Part shown: one piece after another, positions 56,406 through 64,000 of the stretch | Layout of the letters: each line of letters begins with the position of its first letter | Position numbering within the stretch: position 1 is the first letter of the stretch | Assembly: GCF_000737765.1 (NCBI RefSeq) | Contig: NZ_JPRI01000001.1 | Coordinates: forward strand, 186,001 to 250,000 | DNA: 64,000 bases | DNA from: Chryseobacterium vrystaatense | GTDB lineage: Bacteria; Bacteroidota; Bacteroidia; Flavobacteriales; Weeksellaceae | Direction: 5' to 3' | Program-made: the position numbers and the translations under genes | The notes under the pieces: generated by a model | Told to the model about the DNA's origin: nothing | What the model saw: only the letters and a program-made list of their open reading frames with translations | The model's database searches: none

Positions 56406-57992
56406 TTATTTAATTATTCTTACCACCACATTTTTGTTCCAGTGGAAATTTTTCACGTTCTGCTGTAAGGAATGATGAATATCCGGATCTACTGAATAAA
56501 TAGTTACCTCCTTCAATCCCAGCACAGCATTTCCTCCCTGTATTTCAAGTACCGCAGCCTTTCTCCAGTTTTCCGGAACATGCCCTTCCAGCCATCCTTC
56601 ATATACTATGGCCAGCTGAAAATGATTCTGTGCCGTATACGCTGTAAGAAATTTTTCGAACTCATCATTCATCCCGTGTTTCTTTATTTTAAAAGGAACG
56701 GCCTCTTTTGACCCCAACCCTGCAATATCCAGCAAATGGATGTCTGTAAAATAACAGACAGCGCCTATATCATTGGCGATCAATTTAGAATTATTGTAGT
56801 ATTGTTTAAGAAATCTTGCAGACTGAATCTGCTGTTCATAAATATTACGGCTCCCTGTGATGATCAGTATACTTACCAAAACCATTTTGAGCACCAGTAT
56901 CATGAATGTACATACTATAAGAAGGACCGTAGTTTTATTCTGCTTTAGTACGATACTTCCACCAGCAAAAACATTTTTTATCCTGGGAATAACAAGCATG
57001 GCAAAAGCCGTTAATAAGTAAGCTTCATATCTGTAAAAATTGGTAAACTGCCCAAAAGCGGCCTGAACAAATAAAGTAATACCAAACACAATAAGAAGAA
57101 AATTACGGAGTACTATTTCCCGGAAACTTAATTTATTTTTATAATCTTTAAAAAGTAAAAGAGCGACAAAACAAAGCGGTGGCAGAGCTACCAGATGGAA
57201 GTATGGCTTTAAGACTAATTTATTTAAAAATATATTTTTGATCTGCACCAGATAATTTCCGGAGAAATCCAATTTAGTTCCCTTCACAATCACAGAATTC
57301 GGAAAGTAATATCCGGTTTCCTGATGCGTGAAATAACCAAAAATACCAATGGGAATAAATCCAAACATCAACAGGATGGTACTCTGTCTCCATTTTCCTA
57401 ACCCTAAGAAAACAAAAGCAAGTGCCAGAAAATAAAACATACTTTCAAACCTGATCAGTCCCAGCAAAGCAAGTGTACCGTAGAAACAGCCGGAATACGA
57501 TGAATTTTTAAAACCGGAGGTTCTCCATTTTTCAAAGCAATAGATATTGATCACAATCACCAGCACCTGCAGCACATGCTCCATTCCCGAAAAAACAAGC
57601 AAATGAACAGACGCAAAAAGAAGCGTAAAAAGAGATGCTAAAATAACTCCCGTATTTCCTTTGAAAAGATTGGAGTAATACTTATTGAGAAAATAAACAG
57701 TCAGCAATACACATCCGAAATTAAATAGTAGAGGAATCAACTGATGATTTCCAAAAACATAAATCAATCCACTTAAAAGAAACGTAAACAAAGGAGAAGA
57801 TGATGATGATGAATAAACATATTCCGTTACTCCCCAAACACCGTGAAGCGCAAAATTCTTAGCTAAGGCTAAATGAATATAGGCATCATCCAATATATAG
57901 GTGAAATTATTTTCTGTTTCCGACAGCATGATCAGGACATATATAAAACACATCCCCAAAAACACAGCAGCCGTTATCAGTAAATTTTTCAT
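56406..57992 (-). CDS. GT-C-like multi-spanning membrane protein
   Basis: A 528-residue inner-membrane protein with about ten helices and a soluble C-terminal domain (about 400-528). The early periplasmic loop contains NNFTYILDDAYIHLALAKNF; DDAYI resembles the Asp-containing loop of ArnT/PMT-type glycosyltransferases, which use lipid-linked sugars. Poly-Ser YSSSSSSP follows. I cannot name the substrate, and the neighbours give no sugar pathway. It is alone between the str operon and dps. Confidence 0.7.
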   Translation of the reverse strand: MKNLLITAAVFLGMCFIYVLIMLSETENNFTYILDDAYIHLALAKNFALHGVWGVTEYVYSSSSSSPLFTFLLSGLIYVFGNHQLIPLLFNFGCVLLTVYFLNKYYSNLFKGNTGVILASLFTLLFASVHLLVFSGMEHVLQVLVIVINIYCFEKWRTSGFKNSSYSGCFYGTLALLGLIRFESMFYFLALAFVFLGLGKWRQSTILLMFGFIPIGIFGYFTHQETGYYFPNSVIVKGTKLDFSGNYLVQIKNIFLNKLVLKPYFHLVALPPLCFVALLLFKDYKNKLSFREIVLRNFLLIVFGITLFVQAAFGQFTNFYRYEAYLLTAFAMLVIPRIKNVFAGGSIVLKQNKTTVLLIVCTFMILVLKMVLVSILIITGSRNIYEQQIQSARFLKQYYNNSKLIANDIGAVCYFTDIHLLDIAGLGSKEAVPFKIKKHGMNDEFEKFLTAYTAQNHFQLAIVYEGWLEGHVPENWRKAAVLEIQGGNAVLGLKEVTIYSVDPDIHHSLQQNVKNFHWNKNVVVRIIK

Positions 57993-58085
57993 TTACCTGC
58001 AATATTAATACTTCCAAACTATTTTAAAAAATTTTCTTATAGTTATCTTCTATTGACATTGAAAGCTTTTCGGCACAATATTTTC

Positions 58086-58093
58086 TAAATTTG
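58086..58093 (+). promoter_or_regulatory. Candidate -7 element of dps
   Basis: TAAATTTG is an exact TAnnTTTG match 20 bases before the ATG. The -33 element is weak, so this may be an activated or alternative-sigma promoter. Confidence 0.4.
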
Positions 58094-58113
58094 TTGGTAT
58101 AAAAGATAAACAT

Positions 58114-58590
58114 ATGAAAAATGCAAGCATTATCGGCCTGAAAGAAGCCGACTGTAAAAACATTTCAGAAAAACTTAATATCCTGTTAGCCAACTATTCA
58201 GTATTCTATCAAAACACAAGAGGTTCCCACTGGAATATCAAAGGAGATCAGTTCTTTACCCTTCATCCTAAATTTGAAGAGCTTTACAACAGCCTTGTGC
58301 TAAAGATCGACGAGATCGCAGAAAGAATTCTGACTTTAGGAGCCACTCCTGCCCACAACTATTCCGATTACCTTAAGGTATCTACCATTAAGGAAACCAA
58401 AGAGGTAAGTGACGGTACAAAAAGCGTAGAGAATATTTTAAATTCTTTCAAAGTCGTTCTTGATCTACAAAGAGAACTTCTGGACATTACTGATGCAGCG
58501 GGAGATGAAGGAACGAATTCTCAGATGAGCGATTACATTACAGAACAGGAAAAAGAAGTATGGATGTACAATTCTTATTTAGGGAAGTAA
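58114..58590 (+). CDS. dps: Dps-type DNA-protecting ferritin
   Basis: A 158-residue four-helix protein that stores iron and protects DNA from oxidative damage as a 12-mer. The ferroxidase residues H39 (GSHWN), H51 (TLHPKFEEL), D66 and E70 (KIDEIAE) have exactly the spacing of E. coli-type Dps. It lacks a long basic N-terminal tail, so DNA binding may be weak. Single-gene unit with its own terminator. Confidence 0.95.
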   Translation: MKNASIIGLKEADCKNISEKLNILLANYSVFYQNTRGSHWNIKGDQFFTLHPKFEELYNSLVLKIDEIAERILTLGATPAHNYSDYLKVSTIKETKEVSDGTKSVENILNSFKVVLDLQRELLDITDAAGDEGTNSQMSDYITEQEKEVWMYNSYLGK

Positions 58591-58616
58591 CCAACAAAAA
58601 TCGACTGATAAATAAA

Positions 58617-58650
58617 AAAATCGCCTTACATTTAGGCGGTTTTTATTTTA
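58617..58650 (+). terminator. Terminator of dps
   Basis: AAAATCGCCT (58617-58626) pairs with AGGCGGTTTT (58634-58643, one wobble) over a 7-base loop and is followed by T-rich sequence. Confidence 0.85.
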
Positions 58651-58656
58651 AATAAC

Positions 58657-58664
58657 TATATTTG
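58657..58664 (+). promoter_or_regulatory. Candidate -7 element of pncB
   Basis: TATATTTG is an exact TAnnTTTG match 19 bases before the pncB ATG. The upstream element is not obvious because the dps terminator occupies that position. Confidence 0.4.
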
Positions 58665-58683
58665 CGTTAAAATTACACATATT

Positions 58684-59862
58684 ATGCACGACGTTCGATT
58701 AAACTCTATACTGGATAACGATTTTTATAAAATAACCATGCAGAACGCAGTGGTAAAACTTTTTCCAAGTTCCATTGTAAAGTATGAATTTATCAATAGA
58801 GGGAAACACCAGTTTCCGGAAGGTTTTGACGCTGCTTTAAAAGAAGCTGTGAACAAAATGGCAGAGCTCAAGCTTACCAAGGATGAAAAAAAATTCATGG
58901 CAAGGACCTGTCCATATATAGACCTCCCCTATCTTGACTTCCTTGAAGGCTATCACTATGATCCGTCTGAAGTGAAGATCCATCAGGAAGGAAGCGAACT
59001 TTCTGTAACTGTTGAAGGACTTTGGTACAGAACGATCCTTTGGGAAGTTCCGTTACTGGCTCTGATCAGCGAACTGCATTACGAAATGAATCATATGGAA
59101 AGAGATTCCAATGATATAGTCATGAAAAGAACTTTGGAAAAAGCAGATTCTCTGGCAAAACTTGGCGTTAATTTCGCAGAATTCGGTACCAGAAGAAGAC
59201 ATTCCTATAAAGTACAGAATCTGGTGATGGAAGCTTTGACGCAAAATAAACCATCCACTTTCATTGGAAGCTCCAATGTTCATTTTGCGATGAAGTTCGG
59301 AGTAAAACCAATTGGAACCCATGCACACGAATGGTTTATGTTTCATGCAGCAGAATATGGATTCAAAATGGCCAATGAACTGGCACTGGAACATTGGGTA
59401 GATGTCTACAGAGGCGATCTTGGAGTTGCTCTTTCCGACACTTATACCACAGATGTTTTCTTCCAGCAGTTTGATAAGAAATTTGCCAAACTGTTTGATG
59501 GCGTACGTCACGACAGCGGTGATCCGCTGGAATTTGCAGATAAAACAATCGCTCATTACAAAAACAACGGAATCAATCCTTTATTTAAATACATCATCTT
59601 CTCCGATGCTTTGAACCTGGAAAAGGTGGAAGAAATCACCAATTACTGCAAAGGAAAAATCGGGGTATCTTTCGGAATCGGGACCAACCTTACCAACGAT
59701 GTTGGTTTAAAGCCAATGAATATCGTCATGAAGCTAATAGGTGTACAGGCTCCAAACAAAGAATGGATTCCAACAGTGAAACTTTCTGATGAACATGGAA
59801 AATATACAGGAGATCCAAAAATGATCGAGCTGGCCAAAGAATTCTTAAGAATAAAGGATTAG
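58684..59862 (+). CDS. pncB: Nicotinate phosphoribosyltransferase
   Basis: Makes nicotinate mononucleotide from nicotinate and PRPP in NAD salvage. 392 residues, close to the E. coli enzyme. Family features: LDNDFYKITMQNAV at the start, the FGTRRRHSY motif, GTHAHEWFMFHAAEYG with the autophosphorylated-type His region, DTYTTDVFF, and VRHDSGDPLEFADK for phosphoribosyl binding. A heptamer repeat array begins at its stop codon. Confidence 0.95.
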   Translation: MHDVRLNSILDNDFYKITMQNAVVKLFPSSIVKYEFINRGKHQFPEGFDAALKEAVNKMAELKLTKDEKKFMARTCPYIDLPYLDFLEGYHYDPSEVKIHQEGSELSVTVEGLWYRTILWEVPLLALISELHYEMNHMERDSNDIVMKRTLEKADSLAKLGVNFAEFGTRRRHSYKVQNLVMEALTQNKPSTFIGSSNVHFAMKFGVKPIGTHAHEWFMFHAAEYGFKMANELALEHWVDVYRGDLGVALSDTYTTDVFFQQFDKKFAKLFDGVRHDSGDPLEFADKTIAHYKNNGINPLFKYIIFSDALNLEKVEEITNYCKGKIGVSFGIGTNLTNDVGLKPMNIVMKLIGVQAPNKEWIPTVKLSDEHGKYTGDPKMIELAKEFLRIKD

Positions 59863-59924
59863 ATATTGGATTTCAGATATCAGACGTCAGACATCAGACT
59901 TTAGACTTTAGACTTTAGACTTTA
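59862..59924. repeat. Degenerate heptanucleotide tandem array (nine units, GAnnTYA)
   Basis: The sequence parses without gaps into nine 7-mers: GATATTG, GATTTCA, GATATCA, GACGTCA, GACATCA, then GACTTTA four times. All but the first fit GAnnTYA. It starts in the last base of the pncB stop and ends 28 bases before the next gene. The same unit family occurs at 23563-23590. Confidence 0.9.
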
Positions 59925-59952
59925 TAGCTTAAACTTTTAATTGAATCATCTT

Positions 59953-60423
59953 ATGAAATTAAAAATTTATTTATCCCTTGGTCTTTTGACAGCAGCGTTA
60001 TCGTTTGCTCAGGAAAAGAAAGCAGAAAAGCCAAAATTCAATCAGGAGCTGGCAGCATCTCTTGGTGCAGACCAATACGGTATGAAAGCCTACACCATTG
60101 TGATGCTCACCACAGGCGCAACCAAAGTAGAAGACAAAACCAAAATGGGCGAACTGATGAAAGGTCATATGGCGAATATCGGAAAGCTGGCTGATGAAGG
60201 TAAAATCGTTGTGGCAGGACCTTTTTTGGAAAAGAATAAAGAGAACTACCGGGGTATGTTTATCTTCAACACAAAATCCAAAGAAGAAGCGGAACAATGG
60301 GTAAAGACAGATCCTGCAGTACAGGCCGGAGTTTTCAGTTATGAAATTTTCCCATGGTACGGATCTGCTGCGCTCCCCCTATATCTGAAACATCACGAAG
60401 AAATATCTAAAGTGAATCCTTAA
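59953..60423 (+). CDS. Exported YCII-domain protein
   Basis: 156 residues from the ATG at 59953; an upstream TTG would add four residues. A signal peptide ends at SFAQ (residue 20). The body (about 45-145) looks like a dimeric alpha-beta-barrel YCII-related domain: the VVAGPFLEKNKENYRGMFIF strand-loop-strand and EEAEQWVKTDPAVQAGVFSY are characteristic. Cytoplasmic YCII proteins are common, exported ones less so. No operon partner is evident. Confidence 0.8.
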   Translation: MKLKIYLSLGLLTAALSFAQEKKAEKPKFNQELAASLGADQYGMKAYTIVMLTTGATKVEDKTKMGELMKGHMANIGKLADEGKIVVAGPFLEKNKENYRGMFIFNTKSKEEAEQWVKTDPAVQAGVFSYEIFPWYGSAALPLYLKHHEEISKVNP

Positions 60424-60451
60424 TAATAAGTTCGAAAAACTTCCAGGAAAT

Positions 60452-60483
60452 TTTGAAGGATACAATTTAATTTCACATTTTTG
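60452..60483 (+). promoter_or_regulatory. Candidate promoter of the XRE regulator
   Basis: TTTG (60452-60455), a 20-base spacer and CATTTTTG (60476-60483; 7 of 8 against TAnnTTTG), 13 bases before the ATG. Confidence 0.5.
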
Positions 60484-60496
60484 TAAAAAGACGATT

Positions 60497-60865
60497 ATGG
60501 AAAAAGAAAAATTACGCAGAATAAGAAAGCAAAAGGGCTACACCCAGCAGGAGATTGCCGATATTATAGCAACTGATGTTTCCAACTACAGCAGAAAAGA
60601 AAGCGGAGCTGTAAAAATTACAAAAATCGAATGGGAAAAAATGTCAAAATTTTTTGACGTTCCGATGGAAGAAATTTATGAGGAGGAAGAGGTTTCAGTA
60701 ATCATACACAACGAGAATACAACTGTAAATGACAATGGAGCTTTTTACAATGTTAATGGAACAAGTAATAATTACAATATCCCGAACTCAGTGATAGACA
60801 ATCTGCAGAAATACATTGCTATGCTGGAGGAGGAAATCAAAAGACTTAAAGCGGGGAAAAAGTAG
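60497..60865 (+). CDS. XRE-family DNA-binding protein with C-terminal coiled coil
   Basis: A 122-residue protein. Residues 5-60 form a Cro/C1-type helix-turn-helix (LRRIRKQKGYTQQEIADIIA, DVSNYSRKESGAVKITKIEW). An acidic patch (EEIYEEEEV) is followed by an Asn-rich strand region (about 72-98) and a C-terminal coiled coil (VIDNLQKYIAMLEEEIKRL) likely to mediate oligomerisation. This layout is frequent in Flavobacteriia. It is followed 33 bases later by an unknown gene, with which it probably forms an operon. Confidence 0.85.
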   Translation: MEKEKLRRIRKQKGYTQQEIADIIATDVSNYSRKESGAVKITKIEWEKMSKFFDVPMEEIYEEEEVSVIIHNENTTVNDNGAFYNVNGTSNNYNIPNSVIDNLQKYIAMLEEEIKRLKAGKK

Positions 60866-60898
60866 GTGCCAAAATTTCTTCAAAACAAAAAAAAATAA

Positions 60899-61360
60899 AT
60901 GAGCATACTTTCCAACGTCGTTTGGGCTTTTCACAGAAAAAACTACAACAGCATCGAAGATTTCAATAGAGAAATTACAGAGTATCAGACATTGATTTTA
61001 AAAGAAAGAGCAAGCTGGGAAGCAGATCAGGTGGCCATCAATGCACCTGAAATAGACGTTTGCTATGAAGCATGGATCAAAGGGAAAGAAGATGTATCTG
61101 CCAACGAAACAATATTGGGTGATGAAGAGGAAGTCTTTGAGGAAGACCATAGTGATTACGGCATGTTTCAGGTAGAGTTTTGTGCCACGCTCAAAGCAGG
61201 CAACGGAATCCATTTCACAGCCCTTGATCTCCTCTATCAGTTAGAAAATCAAGTAAGCAATAAAGATCTTGGTGATCATGTCTTTTTTGAAGGTCTTACC
61301 CTACATAACGGTGAACAAAAAAGTGAAAGACCGCTATACTATATGAATCTGGGAAGTTAA
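60899..61360 (+). CDS. Hypothetical acidic protein
   Basis: A 153-residue soluble acidic protein that I do not recognise. It opens MSILSNVVWAFHRKNYNSIE, has an acidic middle (DEEEVFEEDHSDYG), then beta-type sequence (MFQVEFCATLKAGNGIHFTA) and LGDHVFFEGLTL. It is same-strand with the XRE regulator, 33 bases downstream, and followed by a long terminator hairpin. The partner role is only inferred from position. Confidence 0.65.
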   Translation: MSILSNVVWAFHRKNYNSIEDFNREITEYQTLILKERASWEADQVAINAPEIDVCYEAWIKGKEDVSANETILGDEEEVFEEDHSDYGMFQVEFCATLKAGNGIHFTALDLLYQLENQVSNKDLGDHVFFEGLTLHNGEQKSERPLYYMNLGS

Positions 61361-61405
61361 AACCGTACTGCCGTAATACTTTCGTACCATTCAATTAAAA
61401 ATTTA

Positions 61406-61447
61406 AAATAAATCATTATGTAACATCATAGTGATTTATTTTTTTTT
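61406..61447 (+). terminator. Long terminator hairpin after the XRE pair
   Basis: AAATAAATCATTATG (61406-61420) pairs with CATAGTGATTTATTT (61427-61441; one wobble) over a 6-base loop, followed by T residues to 61447. It lies directly before the shared box of the next peptide gene. Confidence 0.85.
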
Positions 61448-61457
61448 CATATCTTAG
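61446..61457 (+). promoter_or_regulatory. Shared upstream box of Cys-rich peptide gene
   Basis: TTCATATCTTAG is identical to 1157-1168 upstream of the first peptide gene. It contains the -7-like TATCTTAG (61450-61457), 50 bases before the ATG. Both leaders also share CATCAAAAA shortly before the ATG. Confidence 0.4.
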
Positions 61458-61507
61458 GACTTCATTTTCAGATTTATACAAATTAAAACCATCAAAAATT
61501 GAATTCC

Positions 61508-61774
61508 ATGAAAAAAATGAATTTAACAAAAATTTCAAGAACAGCATTGAAAGATGTATTTGGAGGGACTCTTGTTCATGCCCTGGAGTGCTATTCAGAC
61601 AGAGATTGCAGCGGTCGCGGCGAAGGCATGATCAGATGTCCGGACGGCACCACTTCCATGTCAGGCCATATCTGCATGGGTGGCACGTGTACGATGGCCA
61701 CAGGATTCTGCGGACCAATTGGACCAATAGGGCCGATAGGACCTATCGATCCGGGGCCCATATTCATCCCATAA
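61508..61774 (+). CDS. Double-glycine leader, six-cysteine peptide with Gly-Pro-Ile tail
   Basis: An 88-residue precursor from the ATG at 61508. The leader KISRTALKDVFGG (8-20) aligns with those at 1232 and 13088. The 68-residue core has six cysteines (28, 34, 44, 56, 61, 68) and then a collagen-like tail with four GPI repeats that ends in DPGPIFIP. The spacing of Cys is knottin- or EB-like but not diagnostic. Probably exported by a C39-type transporter encoded elsewhere. Single-gene unit with its own terminator. Confidence 0.8.
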   Translation: MKKMNLTKISRTALKDVFGGTLVHALECYSDRDCSGRGEGMIRCPDGTTSMSGHICMGGTCTMATGFCGPIGPIGPIGPIDPGPIFIP

Positions 61775-61796
61775 TTACATCATGCAAAAATAATTG

Positions 61797-61826
61797 AAGT
61801 GAGCCTTACCGGTTCACTTTTTTTTA
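61797..61826 (+). terminator. Terminator of the six-cysteine peptide gene
   Basis: AAGTGAGCC (61797-61805) pairs with GGTTCACTT (61811-61819; one wobble) over 5 bases, followed by a run of T to 61826. Confidence 0.85.
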
Positions 61827-62049
61827 TTGATAATCAGCATCTTAAATCAGCATGAAAATTTGACATCAAAAATCTCTGTAAAAGCCCACTACCATTAGTA
61901 AAACAACCTATAACCCAGATATTAGATCAGCCATTCTAATAATACAGAATCCATTAAAATCATTCACCAAACCACTGAATATCAAATAAAATTTTACATT
62001 TATATCTCAATTATTCAAAATATTATTATATTAGATAAAAATTTATCCT

Positions 62050-63657
62050 ATGAAAAAAACATTACTTTTGAGCTTCATCGCATTGGCAACAATGAGCAGT
62101 GCACAGATTTTAGTAACAGAAAGCTTTGAAAATGCAACCTATCCGGGATTTGCAATTACAGGCGGATATAGTGATCTTAACGGAGGCACTGCACAAACGT
62201 ACATTGTTGGAAACTGTGACGGTACCGTATCTATTGGAGCCGAAGCGTATGGTTCAAGTGTTGGTAACAGAACGATCAACCTGATATATACTAAACCAGC
62301 CAGTATCACTGCTAACGGTAAGAAGATAGATATTTCTTTTAATTACAGTACCACTGCTTATGACGCAACAAGCAGTATCGGCGGTGTCATTAATGTAGAC
62401 TATTCTACAAACGGGGGAACTTCCTATCTTCCGGTAGCCACCCCAGTTACCCTAACTTCTACAGCCCAAACCTGTGCTACATTTACAGGTACAATTCCTG
62501 AAAGTGCCAATGTAAACGGAAACTTTATGCTTCGTATTCAGACCGTTGGAACTACAGGTACTACCTATGATTTCTACAGCTTTATAGATAATGTCAAAAT
62601 CAAACAGGAAGTAACAGCAGTTCCTGCATGTACAGCAATAAGCAGCCCTATCAGTGGTGCAACAGGAGTTTCAGTACGTCCACAAATAACATGGGCCGCT
62701 GCTGCCGGTGCAGAATCCTATAAAATAAAAATAGGAACCACTCCGGGAGCTTCAAATATATATACGGGGACAACTTCTGGTACATCTTTTTCACCTGTAT
62801 CAACCGAAGTTCTTCCTCAAAACACCCTTCTTTACGCTTCCATTACGCCAACCAATGCTTTAGGTGATGCCACAGGATGTCCGGAAATTTCCTTCACAAC
62901 AGCCGCCAATCCTTTTGCACCATATTGCGGACCGCTTACAGCCAAACTGGGAGTGTATCCTATATCTAATGTTGTATTAAGTGATATGACCAATGCGTCG
63001 AGTGGAACTGCAAATACCGGTGACGGACAGGAAAACTTTACCGCCAAAATAGCTACAGTGACCAGAGGAACCTCTTACCCTATAACCCTTACCGGAACAG
63101 GAGTAGGAAACAACCGATTCGGATTTACCGTATTTATTGACTGGAATCAAAACGGAAGTTTTGCCGATGCAGGAGAATCTTACTTTGTAACGTCTGATTT
63201 TGCAGGATCTACCGGTGCTGTCGTAACAGTGAACAAAAACATTGCTGTCCCTTCCACCGCTTTGCTGGGGAATACCAGAATGAGAGTGAAATATCAATTC
63301 AACAGTTCAACAAGTTCTGTAAGAGCAGAATTGTCAAGCCCATGTACTGATCTTAGTCAGGGACAGGCTGAAGACTATACCATTCTTGTACAGAAAAACG
63401 TATTGGGAACTTCAGAAATTAATGCAGATGGTAAAGCGGACGTCACCGTTTATCCAAATCCATTTAAAGATAAGTTAACAATTTCCGATATCAAGGATGT
63501 AAAATCCATTATTGTATCAGACGTTTCAGGCAGACAGGTTAAAACCCTTAAGCCAAGTACTGAACTAAACCTTTCTGATTTGAATTCAGGCCTGTATCTG
63601 ATTACTCTTCAAATGGAGAACGGAACCGCAAAAACAGTAAAAGCAATTAAGAAATAG
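62050..63657 (+). CDS. T9SS-secreted protein with GEVED domain
   Basis: A 535-residue exported protein. Signal peptide to SAQ (residue 19). Residues about 20-190 form a jelly-roll-like domain with several Cys. A fibronectin-III-like segment (about 195-285, SSPISGATGVSVRPQITWAA) follows. A GEVED domain (about 330-450) contains FTVFIDWNQNGSFADAGES and GQAEDYTILV. The C-terminal 75 residues are a type A sorting domain for the type IX secretion system (VTVYPNPFKDKLTI, SDVSGRQVKTL, GLYLITLQMENGTAKTVKAI). It is thus carried across the outer membrane and probably anchored there. Substrate or target is unknown. Confidence 0.92.
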   Translation: MKKTLLLSFIALATMSSAQILVTESFENATYPGFAITGGYSDLNGGTAQTYIVGNCDGTVSIGAEAYGSSVGNRTINLIYTKPASITANGKKIDISFNYSTTAYDATSSIGGVINVDYSTNGGTSYLPVATPVTLTSTAQTCATFTGTIPESANVNGNFMLRIQTVGTTGTTYDFYSFIDNVKIKQEVTAVPACTAISSPISGATGVSVRPQITWAAAAGAESYKIKIGTTPGASNIYTGTTSGTSFSPVSTEVLPQNTLLYASITPTNALGDATGCPEISFTTAANPFAPYCGPLTAKLGVYPISNVVLSDMTNASSGTANTGDGQENFTAKIATVTRGTSYPITLTGTGVGNNRFGFTVFIDWNQNGSFADAGESYFVTSDFAGSTGAVVTVNKNIAVPSTALLGNTRMRVKYQFNSSTSSVRAELSSPCTDLSQGQAEDYTILVQKNVLGTSEINADGKADVTVYPNPFKDKLTISDIKDVKSIIVSDVSGRQVKTLKPSTELNLSDLNSGLYLITLQMENGTAKTVKAIKK

Positions 63658-63693
63658 TAAAATCTTAAAGTAAATTCTATTTATATTATTATG

Positions 63694-63723
63694 AAGCGAC
63701 GGTTGTATACCGTCGCTTTTTTG
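63694..63723 (+). terminator. Terminator of the T9SS-secreted protein
   Basis: AAGCGACGGT (63694-63703) pairs perfectly with ACCGTCGCTT (63709-63718) over a 5-base loop, then TTTTTTG. Confidence 0.92.
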
Positions 63724-63812
63724 TTCAGAATATGAAGAATATCTCTTTCTTATTTTAAATTTTGACGGATAACCGTAAAAGAAATCAATTATTCTTTTTG
63801 TAATTTTGAAAC

Positions 63813-64000
63813 ATGGAGATGACCTATTTAATTATTGGATTTATTACCGGCGGACTTCTTGGAGCCGTTATTCTGTATTTTGTATTAAAATCAACATCCG
63901 TATCCAGAAGCTCATATGATGCGCTGAATAATCTTCATATCAAAAGTCATTCTGATCTGGAAAACCTGAATCTTAAAGTACAGGAACTGATCCAAAATAT
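63813..64000 (+). CDS. rmuC: DNA recombination protein RmuC, N-terminal part
   Basis: The first 62 codons, cut by the window end. A single N-terminal membrane helix (about 4-25, IIGFITGGLLGAVILYFVLK) is followed by polar sequence (SSYDALNNLHIKSHSDLENL) that begins a coiled coil. This is the RmuC layout: a membrane anchor, coiled coil, then a nuclease-like domain, which would lie beyond the window. TAATTTTG just upstream (63801-63808) is a -7-like element but very close to the start. Confidence 0.65.
   Translation, partial: MEMTYLIIGFITGGLLGAVILYFVLKSTSVSRSSYDALNNLHIKSHSDLENLNLKVQELIQN

Noticed and set aside
59053..59556. A 167-codon minus-strand open frame
   Set aside because: It is the mirror of pncB, whose conserved motifs cover the same bases; the product is Cys/Phe-rich noise.
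59862..59924. Possible CRISPR array at the heptamer repeats
   Set aside because: The units are contiguous 7-mers without spacers, and no cas genes are present.

Overview
The window looks like a low-GC Bacteroidota chromosome, most likely Chryseobacterium or a close Weeksellaceae relative. The grounds are a type IX secretion sorting domain, a GLPGLI-family protein, SusC/FecA-type TonB receptors, zinc-free forms of S4, S14 and L36, Cys-rich peptides with double-glycine leaders, and promoters of the Bacteroidota type (TTTG, 19-20 bases, TAnnTTTG). I saw no tRNA, rRNA, CRISPR array, transposase or phage gene.

Layout. 0-5.7 kb: an arginine-deiminase-like hydrolase, a 55-residue Cys-rich peptide, an outer-membrane receptor, a membrane-anchored AraC regulator and an unknown gene. 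5.7-8.4 kb: citrate synthase and enolase. 8.6-11.5 kb: a NarL-type two-component operon with two unknown genes between regulator and kinase. 11.7-13.3 kb: a small lipoprotein, then a GLPGLI protein in an operon with a second Cys-rich peptide. 13.6-27.5 kb: one long leftward ribosomal operon from rplC to rplQ, including secY, infA and rpoA. 27.7-33.3 kb: the glycerol regulon, glpR divergent from glpD-glpK-glpF-porin, with AAACGAAA operator-like boxes. 33.6-37.8 kb: three exported proteins of unknown role. 38.0-47.4 kb: an accessory effector/immunity locus. 47.8-52.5 kb: an iron-related set (iron-permease-like protein, PepSY protein, lipoprotein, siderophore receptor). 52.8-56.2 kb: rpsL-rpsG-fusA-rpsJ. 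56.4-64 kb: a GT-C-like membrane protein, Dps, pncB, a YCII-like protein, an XRE regulator and partner, a third Cys-rich peptide, a T9SS-exported GEVED protein and the start of rmuC.

The most interesting region is 38-47.4 kb. A LysM protein, a LysM-DUF4280 (PAAR-like) protein and an 833-residue protein with GH19-like and amidase-2 domains form a tight operon. The last has no signal peptide, which suggests delivery through a contractile or type VI-like apparatus encoded elsewhere. It is followed by an AT-rich array of intact, truncated and fused lipoproteins that look like immunity genes, plus the remnant of an M23 peptidase domain. The array shows its own history: a 97%-like C-terminal repeat shared by two lipoproteins, and a pseudogene formed by deletion between two 9-bp repeats.

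A second theme is three double-glycine-leader peptides, at 1.2, 13.2 and 61.5 kb. They share an alignable leader, and each has a core with exactly six cysteines. Two of them also share an upstream box. No C39-peptidase transporter is present in the window to explain their export.
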